NCBI GenBank assembly: GCA_013823725.1
Contig: PNMQ01000004.1
Location: 245,156-309,155 of the forward strand
Reading direction: 5' to 3'
Origin: Candidatus Pelagibacter sp.
Lineage (GTDB): Bacteria > Pseudomonadota > Alphaproteobacteria > Paracaedibacterales > CAIOTO01
Length of the DNA stretch: 64,000 nucleotides
Shown here one piece after another: positions 58,401 to 64,000 of this stretch. A program made the translations under genes and the position numbers. Below the pieces are notes generated by a model. The model saw only the letters and a program-made list of their open reading frames with translations. It did not search any database and was not told the DNA's origin. Positions within the stretch are counted from its first letter, which is position 1; every line of letters begins with the position of its first letter.

Positions 58401-61325
58401 ATGAGTGATTCAAAATCAAAATGTCAGTCACCTTTGAATATTGTATGTGGATTCGGCGGTATTGCATGTCCTCAAGGTTCGGGTCGGGTTTGCGCATTGG
58501 GTAATTTAACAAACTTGTGTGCTGCAAATGATACGTGTAGGTTGTCAGCTGTTAATATTATGCCCGGTGGTTCTGTCGCACAATGTGTTCTACCTTCTGA
58601 ATTGCCATGCGGAAAAGGCGGTTCGAAATGTAGTGTTCCTAATCCTTCATCTACATCTCCTGTTATGTGTTTAAGAAATGATTTCTTAGTGAAATGTTCA
58701 AGCGGAACATGCATGAATAGTAGCGCTGCTAATGCTACGGGCTCATCTTGTCAAGCTGTTCAAAAACTACCTTGTGGAAAAGGTGGCGCAACCTGTCCAA
58801 AGAGCTCTGATCCATTGAAACAAACATTCTGTATTTTGAATGATAAAACTAAATTATGTGAATCAGGTGCGTGTATGGAAAGTACTGCAGCAGGAAATGC
58901 AGGATCTTCCTGTCAGCTGAAGAGTGTGTTACCTTGCGGAAAAGGTGGATCAACATGTCCAAAAAGTTCTGATCCTACTAAACAAACCCAATGTATAAAT
59001 ATGGATAAGTCAGCATTATGTACATCGGATTCATGTATGGATCCAGATACTGCTGGAAAAGCTAGATCCTATTGTGATTTACCATCTGTTTTACCCTGTG
59101 GTAAAGGTGGGGTGCGATGTGCAAATGCTACAGATACGTGTATGGCAGCAGATAAGAATACAGTATGTACTTCAGGTACATGTATGAATGATTCGACATA
59201 TACATGTCAAGTAAAGCTTATGTTGCCATGTGGATTGGGCGGAGCACGTTGTGATGATACTAAAACAACATGTCTTTTGAATAACAAGACATCTAAATGT
59301 TCAACAGGTTCCTGTTTAGGAAATCCCGTTGTTACAGGATCGACACCTTCAACGAATGTTCCTGCCCAGTGTTTAGATCCGAATTTATTGCCTTGTGGAA
59401 AAGGTGGATTAACATGTCCAACGGGTCAATCTTGTTTGCTTGCTGATCTATCTAACTACTGTACTGGTGGTGATTGTGTTAACCCTGATGTATCAGGCAA
59501 AGTGAAAGCTGTATGCGCTAAATCAACAGAATTACCATGTGGAAAAGGTGGAAGTCGTTGTGCTGAAAGTGCTGTTGCAGGTGATAAAAATGTTTGCGCC
59601 AATAAAGGCACGCCTCCTTCTTTATGCACAGTTAGTACTTGCATGGGAACACCTTCTGCGCCTGCAGAAAATTCAACATGTATGTTAAGCAGTCTATTGC
59701 CTTGTGGAAAAGGTGGAATTGCATGTTCCTCTGGATCAGTATGTGCGAAAAGTGATTTAACAGTATGTCCTAAAAATGATAGGTGTACCTCGATATCTTC
59801 GTCAAAATGTCGCCCTTTTAATCAAGTTATATGTGGTTCTGGTGGCACAATGTGTCCTGCAAATTCTGGAACATTATGTGCATTAACAGATGAATCAGCA
59901 TTCTGTAAACCAGGAGAAGCCTGTATGAGTGATAACAAATCATCTTGCGCAGATCCTGCAGTTATTCCTTGTGGAAAAGGAGGGTCATTATGTCCATCAG
60001 GACAATCTTGTTTAGATGAGAATAATACATTATGTCAAATGACATCTTGTCCATCGAATGCAACTTCAAATGCATCTGCTGCAAAGTGCGCTAATCCTGG
60101 GGCATGCATGAGTGATAGTAAATCAACCTGCAAACCAAGCTTGTGCGGTCAAGGGGGAACAGCATGTCCTGCTTCAAGTGATGATGTTACAAATAAAATC
60201 AATAAAGTTTGTATGTTAAACGATTTCAGTGGACTATGCACAACTCCTGATTGTATGTTTAGTACCATTTATGGAAAAGCAGGTGCGTCATGTCAATCGG
60301 ATGTTATGCTTCCTTGCAGCCAAGGCGGTTTAGCTTGTGGATTTAAGTCAGAGGTTTATTTGGGATCGACTACTCAAAATGGAAGCTCGGGTGATGGTGG
60401 TTTGGCAACAAGCGCTTTGTTGAAAAACCCAGCGAGCATGGTGTTTGATAGCAACGATACGGCGTATGTAGTTGATGTCGGCAATAAGAATATTCGGAGC
60501 GTTGATTCTTCAGGTAAAGTGTATACGTTGCCACAACCCGCTGCTGCGCTATTAAGTGCTAACGCAGTCTTTACTCCGCAATGGATTGTTGTGAATAGTA
60601 AAAATCAGGTTATAGTTTATGATTCTGACAGTCGTAAGGTTTTGGCCTATGATTCAGGAACGCGTACATGGTCTAATGCATTTGCTGATAGTTTATCAAT
60701 ATTTGATAATCAATCTATTGTTGCAAGTATGACAATCGACTTGAAAGATACATTATATATAGCCTTAAAGGATAAAAAGACTATTTTAGGAGTAACCCCT
60801 GCAACAGGCAATAGTGCTTCAGTGCAATATGGATCTTCCTTTAATGTAGCAGAGAATATTGCCGATCCTACAGCGATGGCCATTGATGAATCTAATAATT
60901 TGATTGTTCCAGAAAGAAGTCAAAAAAAGATTTTAAAATTCTCTTCCTCTGCAACAACTCCCACGAAATATACTTCAGCAGTTGTAGCAGGATCAGGAAG
61001 TTCAGCATTTGACTTAGATTGTGTTAACGCCACAAGATCTGGAATGCCAGGTTTGAAAGCAGTCTCAATAAGTAAAAACGGGCATATGTATATTCTGGAT
61101 GATTCTAAAAAAGTGATACGTTTGATTCCTTCAAAAAGTCAATCTATTACAACTATATCAGGCAATCAATCGCCGAGTAATCGTACAGCGTGTTCTACGA
61201 ATGTCTCAAATACGGCTTTTGCTCAGAGTTTTCAATCGCCACAATTTATAGCAAATGATAGACAAGGTAATATCTATGTTGTTGATGGATCCGCGGTTTA
61301 TAAAATCACACCAGATAAATTTTAA
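55443..61325 (+). CDS. Giant exported cysteine-rich CGxGG-module array protein with C-terminal NHL-type propeller (1960 aa, about 33 modules)
   Basis: N-terminal TM/signal; modules such as LPCGKGGTTCPTSADPEKQTTCVKNDKSGLCLTGDCLAEGKAYC; C-terminal DSNDTAYVVDVGNKNIRSV, DRQGNIYVVDGSAVYKI. Confidence 0.92.
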   Translation: MKFNDFNTNKNFIKDILNRKIKFIFTFIFFILSNLSLIQAENKACGKGGTDCSAVSSYASCIYQPVGKDPQYCLSGDCQNSPFSQCIIPPISLVPCGQGGILCTGGKVCALPDLSALCVEGPCSVDSKSQCVDSKTVACGLGGLSCPQSSDPIQQTYCIKNDKSALCQSDDCRLGGASCQLPSSLNCGKGGSKCESGSICSLTAQGPACLFGSCLSNPTNVCSPIDKIQCGKGGTFCPDNSYCSKYDSTSCKSGDCLTDVRSTCQPATKLLCGQGGVACPENTGTVCSRADESGFCPIGDACMKTLGIVGDTIGAACSSPTAIPCGKGGTKCDNPAESCILNDNSALCLTGECLQASGEKGASCKSPSVLPCGKGGTMCGKSKDGTDMMCVLADKTGLCTQGSCVLNGSSCELPNVLPCGKGGTACPQSDKLGDPFVCMVNDKSGLCTQGDCLKEGAVCEYKSKLPCGLGGTQCPVGDDINAPQRCILNDQSALCLSGSCLENSALDKTGSSCQSPLVLPCGLGGTFCPKNDDPLKQTLCVLNDKSSACTTGSCMNPDVQGKPISSCQLPSVLPCGKGGTMCSLPGTVCMWSDRSEICSSGDCINLPDISCQDKKLLPCGKGGLQCGKSENGENLSCLLNDQSALCTTESCMNSSDAGKSGSSCQLPKLLPCGKGGTTCPTSADPEKQTTCVKNDKSGLCLTGDCLAEGKAYCALPQVMPCGRGGTVCPVSTNASLQTVCILNDKTDYCTDGECMRSTDPQKGSSCQLASILPCGKGGSYCKDSKTKCILANKTKVCDSGSCLKDATNSCQISETSLPCGKGGLICATGQVCVLPDKSMCRSGQPCVDSNTLKCVPIAQADCGKGGTGCSEPGAVCVTSDIKNKCTSGSCLTDGKSLCKSPMLLPCGKGGTTCPTATDPSKQTQCILNNKTDFCKSGACLNSSSATTGSSCQLPDVLPCGKGGLACKSGTNCSTFENKICQSGELCMSDSKSKCQSPLNIVCGFGGIACPQGSGRVCALGNLTNLCAANDTCRLSAVNIMPGGSVAQCVLPSELPCGKGGSKCSVPNPSSTSPVMCLRNDFLVKCSSGTCMNSSAANATGSSCQAVQKLPCGKGGATCPKSSDPLKQTFCILNDKTKLCESGACMESTAAGNAGSSCQLKSVLPCGKGGSTCPKSSDPTKQTQCINMDKSALCTSDSCMDPDTAGKARSYCDLPSVLPCGKGGVRCANATDTCMAADKNTVCTSGTCMNDSTYTCQVKLMLPCGLGGARCDDTKTTCLLNNKTSKCSTGSCLGNPVVTGSTPSTNVPAQCLDPNLLPCGKGGLTCPTGQSCLLADLSNYCTGGDCVNPDVSGKVKAVCAKSTELPCGKGGSRCAESAVAGDKNVCANKGTPPSLCTVSTCMGTPSAPAENSTCMLSSLLPCGKGGIACSSGSVCAKSDLTVCPKNDRCTSISSSKCRPFNQVICGSGGTMCPANSGTLCALTDESAFCKPGEACMSDNKSSCADPAVIPCGKGGSLCPSGQSCLDENNTLCQMTSCPSNATSNASAAKCANPGACMSDSKSTCKPSLCGQGGTACPASSDDVTNKINKVCMLNDFSGLCTTPDCMFSTIYGKAGASCQSDVMLPCSQGGLACGFKSEVYLGSTTQNGSSGDGGLATSALLKNPASMVFDSNDTAYVVDVGNKNIRSVDSSGKVYTLPQPAAALLSANAVFTPQWIVVNSKNQVIVYDSDSRKVLAYDSGTRTWSNAFADSLSIFDNQSIVASMTIDLKDTLYIALKDKKTILGVTPATGNSASVQYGSSFNVAENIADPTAMAIDESNNLIVPERSQKKILKFSSSATTPTKYTSAVVAGSGSSAFDLDCVNATRSGMPGLKAVSISKNGHMYILDDSKKVIRLIPSKSQSITTISGNQSPSNRTACSTNVSNTAFAQSFQSPQFIANDRQGNIYVVDGSAVYKITPDKF

Positions 61326-61352
61326 ACAATGCATATAGTGAAAAATAAGATC

Positions 61353-64000
61353 ATGAAAAAAAGAAAACAAAATATGGTTTACTCGTCTTCTAAAATGAGA
61401 AATTTCATAAAAGTAGAAGTTGTTAATAAACGTTTAACCATCTTAAATTTTATTAAAATGGTATGTTTCTATCTTTTTTCGTTATTTTGTTTTTCTCAAA
61501 TGTGGACAGTTGCTTCATCTAGCTCTTTGCAAAATGGGGTAACATCGGTAGTTTCCCCCGTTTGTGGAAAAGGGGGAAATACTTGCCCGAATGGACAGTA
61601 CTGTGTTTATGACGCTCCGGGGGAATCTCCTAGCTATTGTATATCTGGATCATGTACACTAAGCCCGTTTGCAAGTTGTGTATCCATTCCTCCATTTGGT
61701 CTAGTTCCCTGTGGTTCAGGTGGAGTCATGTGCCCAACTGGAAAAACATGTATGAAAAGCGACGAAAAAACACCATGTGTCAGTGGTGATTGTTTTATAG
61801 ATTCTAATTCTAAATGCATGGATCAATCAGCTTTAGCGTGCGGAAACGGTGGTGTGAATTGTTCGCTATTTTCAACACCAGAAGACCCTAAAATTTGTAT
61901 GCAAAGCGATTTAAAAACTCCTTGTGTTTCTGGAAATTGTAGTTTGTTTGGTGCAACTTGCGTAAGCATGAATCAATTGGGTTGTGGGAAAGGCGGCACA
62001 AAATGCGATTCTTCGAGTCAAGTATGTGTGCAAACGGATGGAAAAACGCCATGTGTTTCAGGTGATTGTCTTAAGGATGTGGCTAGCAAATGTGTGTCTA
62101 AAACAACGTTGGAGTGTGGAAAAGGCGGAATTGGATGTGAAGAAGGAAAAGTATGTGCATCACCAGATAAACGATTAGTAGTTCCTTTTGATGATTTAGA
62201 ATTTTTGAATAATAGCTCTAATGTTTGCGATTTACCTTCTAATTTATTGTGCGGACATGGTGGAACTGCGTGTGAACCCGGATCAAACACGGTTTGCGCC
62301 TTAGCAGATTTTTCTGGGTTGTGCAAAATCAATCAACCCTGTACTTATTCAAGCATTTCTTCATTATTTAATCAGTCTAGTCAAAAAATAGCTGGGTTAT
62401 GTGCTCCTGTTGATAAAATTCCCTGTGCATCGGGTGGGTCATTATGTACGGATCCTGTAGCGAAATGTATTTTAGATGATCAGTCAGATTTTTGTGTTAC
62501 AACAGAATGTCAAAACAATGTTCAGTCAGGTATCAAGAAAGCATCTTGCCAGATGCCAGACGTATTACCCTGTGGTAAAGGCGGATTTAAATGTCCTTTA
62601 AAAGACAATGATGGGAATGCTTTAGGTTGTATTAAAAATGACCAATCAGATCTTTGTAAGTCTTCTGATTGTGCAACATCTCAGTCATCTTGCCAGCTTT
62701 TATCAGTTTTAGAATGCGGTAAAGGGGGGCTAACTTGCCCGCAGGATAAAGATTCTATGAATCAGAGAAAATGTATTCAAAATGATAAAATGTCTGAGTG
62801 CAACGATATTAATTGCAGTGAGAAGTCTACATGTCAATTACCATCAGTTTTACCATGCGGTAAAGGCGGTTTTGCATGTCCAATTTCACCTGATCCTTTA
62901 AAACAAAAAGTTTGTGTTAAAAATGATTTTTCAGATTTTTGCAAAGATGATAGCTGTTCAAAATCAAGTGTTTTAGGAAGTGCTTCATCATCATCATGTG
63001 AATTGCCTTCAAGGTTACCATGTGGAAAAGGTGGATCTGTTTGCCCTAAAGAATCAAATGCCTCTTTACAAACAATATGTATGTCTAAAGACTTTTCATC
63101 ATCGTGCAAAGATGGTGATTGTATGACACTAAAGAACGACGGCACTTCTGATTTGGTGTGTGATTTACCTTCAAAATTACCATGTGGAAAAGGCGGAATA
63201 ACTTGCACCAATCCTGCACATAAGTGCGTTTCTAAGGATAAAAAAATTGAATGTTTTTCTGGAAAATGCATGAATGATAAAAATTATACATGCCAATTAA
63301 GTACTGTTTTACCATGTGGAAAAGGTGGAATTAGTTGTCCTTCTTCTGTTGGTTCAAACCAAACAGTTTGTATATTAAAAGACAAAACAGCACGTTGTAA
63401 TCGTTCAGAATGTAGTTCGGAATCCACGTGTCAATCGACATTGGTTCTGCCGTGTGGGAAAGGTGGTTCTTTTTGCCCTAAATCTTCAAATCCTGCAGAA
63501 CAACAGTTTTGTATTAAGAAAGATGCAACAGGTCTTTGTTTGTCCGGTGATTGTTTGAAAAATGGTGCATCATGCCAACTGAAAACAGCACTGAAATGTG
63601 GTTTTGGAGGGTTAGTTTGTCCTACAGCAGCAGATCCAAAAAAACAAACAAAATGTATTTTAAAAAATAAAACGGCGTTATGTGCTAATGCCACTTGTAG
63701 TACAGGATCTTCCTGTCAATTACCTGAAATCCTGCCTTGTGGTAAAGGCGGTAAATTTTGTCAAAATTTAAAATTATCTTGTATTAATAAAGAAAACACA
63801 GCGATTTGTAATAGTGAATCTTGTTTTAAAACGTCAACCAATAGTTGTAAATTATCCAGCCAATTTTTACCTTGTGGTAAAGGTGGAAATAGATGTTCTT
63901 CTTCAGGTCTAGTTTGCGTTAAATCTGATTTGACGATTTGCAAACAAGGTGAAAGTTGTAATTCTGTTCCATCTTCAAAATGTGTTATACCTTCTGAAGC
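61353..64000 (+). CDS. Third CGxGG-module array paralog, truncated by window end (at least 882 codons, about 17 modules; not in ORF track)
   Basis: ATG at 61353, frame open to the window end; MKKRKQNMVYSSSK...VCGKGGNTCPNGQYC...LVPCGSGGVMCPTGKTC...LPCGKGGNRC. Confidence 0.9.
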   Translation, partial: MKKRKQNMVYSSSKMRNFIKVEVVNKRLTILNFIKMVCFYLFSLFCFSQMWTVASSSSLQNGVTSVVSPVCGKGGNTCPNGQYCVYDAPGESPSYCISGSCTLSPFASCVSIPPFGLVPCGSGGVMCPTGKTCMKSDEKTPCVSGDCFIDSNSKCMDQSALACGNGGVNCSLFSTPEDPKICMQSDLKTPCVSGNCSLFGATCVSMNQLGCGKGGTKCDSSSQVCVQTDGKTPCVSGDCLKDVASKCVSKTTLECGKGGIGCEEGKVCASPDKRLVVPFDDLEFLNNSSNVCDLPSNLLCGHGGTACEPGSNTVCALADFSGLCKINQPCTYSSISSLFNQSSQKIAGLCAPVDKIPCASGGSLCTDPVAKCILDDQSDFCVTTECQNNVQSGIKKASCQMPDVLPCGKGGFKCPLKDNDGNALGCIKNDQSDLCKSSDCATSQSSCQLLSVLECGKGGLTCPQDKDSMNQRKCIQNDKMSECNDINCSEKSTCQLPSVLPCGKGGFACPISPDPLKQKVCVKNDFSDFCKDDSCSKSSVLGSASSSSCELPSRLPCGKGGSVCPKESNASLQTICMSKDFSSSCKDGDCMTLKNDGTSDLVCDLPSKLPCGKGGITCTNPAHKCVSKDKKIECFSGKCMNDKNYTCQLSTVLPCGKGGISCPSSVGSNQTVCILKDKTARCNRSECSSESTCQSTLVLPCGKGGSFCPKSSNPAEQQFCIKKDATGLCLSGDCLKNGASCQLKTALKCGFGGLVCPTAADPKKQTKCILKNKTALCANATCSTGSSCQLPEILPCGKGGKFCQNLKLSCINKENTAICNSESCFKTSTNSCKLSSQFLPCGKGGNRCSSSGLVCVKSDLTICKQGESCNSVPSSKCVIPSE

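Noticed and set aside
53396-63943. Many reverse-strand ORFs with recurring PPLPHGN/PPFPHGN motifs, and short + strand alternate-frame ORFs
   Set aside because: Antisense or alternate-frame shadows of the CGKGG coding repeats (complement of CCNTGTGGNAAAGGNGGN); the motif regularity is inherited from the sense repeats.
55560-64000. Regularly spaced TGTGGxAAAGGTGG repeats resembling a CRISPR or satellite array
   Set aside because: Spacing varies (~130-155 bp), the frame is open throughout and the repeats encode Cys modules; not a CRISPR array.

Overview
AT-rich alphaproteobacterial chromosome segment. Single-copy housekeeping genes are interspersed with lineage-specific exported proteins, a pattern typical of an intracellular symbiont; the Holosporales/Paracaedibacter-like affiliation is an inference from gene content, not a database result. 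Recognisable genes include clpX, accA, an SbtA-like bicarbonate permease, two tandem photolyases, a TolC-family protein, pcm, parA/parB, rpmH-rnpA-yidD-yidC-engB, rpmG, plsX-rpmF, an MHS-type MFS transporter, a CPA2 antiporter, waaA, lon, aroK, kdsA-ruvX-pgeF-uvrC, trmL, mlaD, a class A PBP, a TonB-like protein, cox11, a UDG and hemW. There are three tRNAs (Cys, Ser, Gly). The two strongest non-routine signals are adjacent. (1) At 53.06-64.0 kb there is a co-directional run of three giant exported proteins built from about 45-50 aa six-cysteine modules (C-G-K-G-G-x-x-C ...). Two end in an NHL-type beta-propeller; the third runs off the window and is absent from the supplied ORF track. (2) At 52.24-53.02 kb, immediately upstream, there is a non-coding region made of two diverged copies of a ~250 bp block. 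Each copy carries DnaA-box-like sites and a perfect CtrA-type TTAA-N7-TTAA motif, and two more such motifs follow, so this is a strong candidate chromosomal origin. A canonical parS inside a perfect 44 bp palindrome lies just after clpX and supports the window being origin-proximal. Other points of interest are an exported APH/choline-kinase-like protein, two exported methyltransferase-like proteins, a possible exported GNAT-like protein, an MlaD with a long charged tail, and two pseudogenes (crcB-like and Rpn-family).
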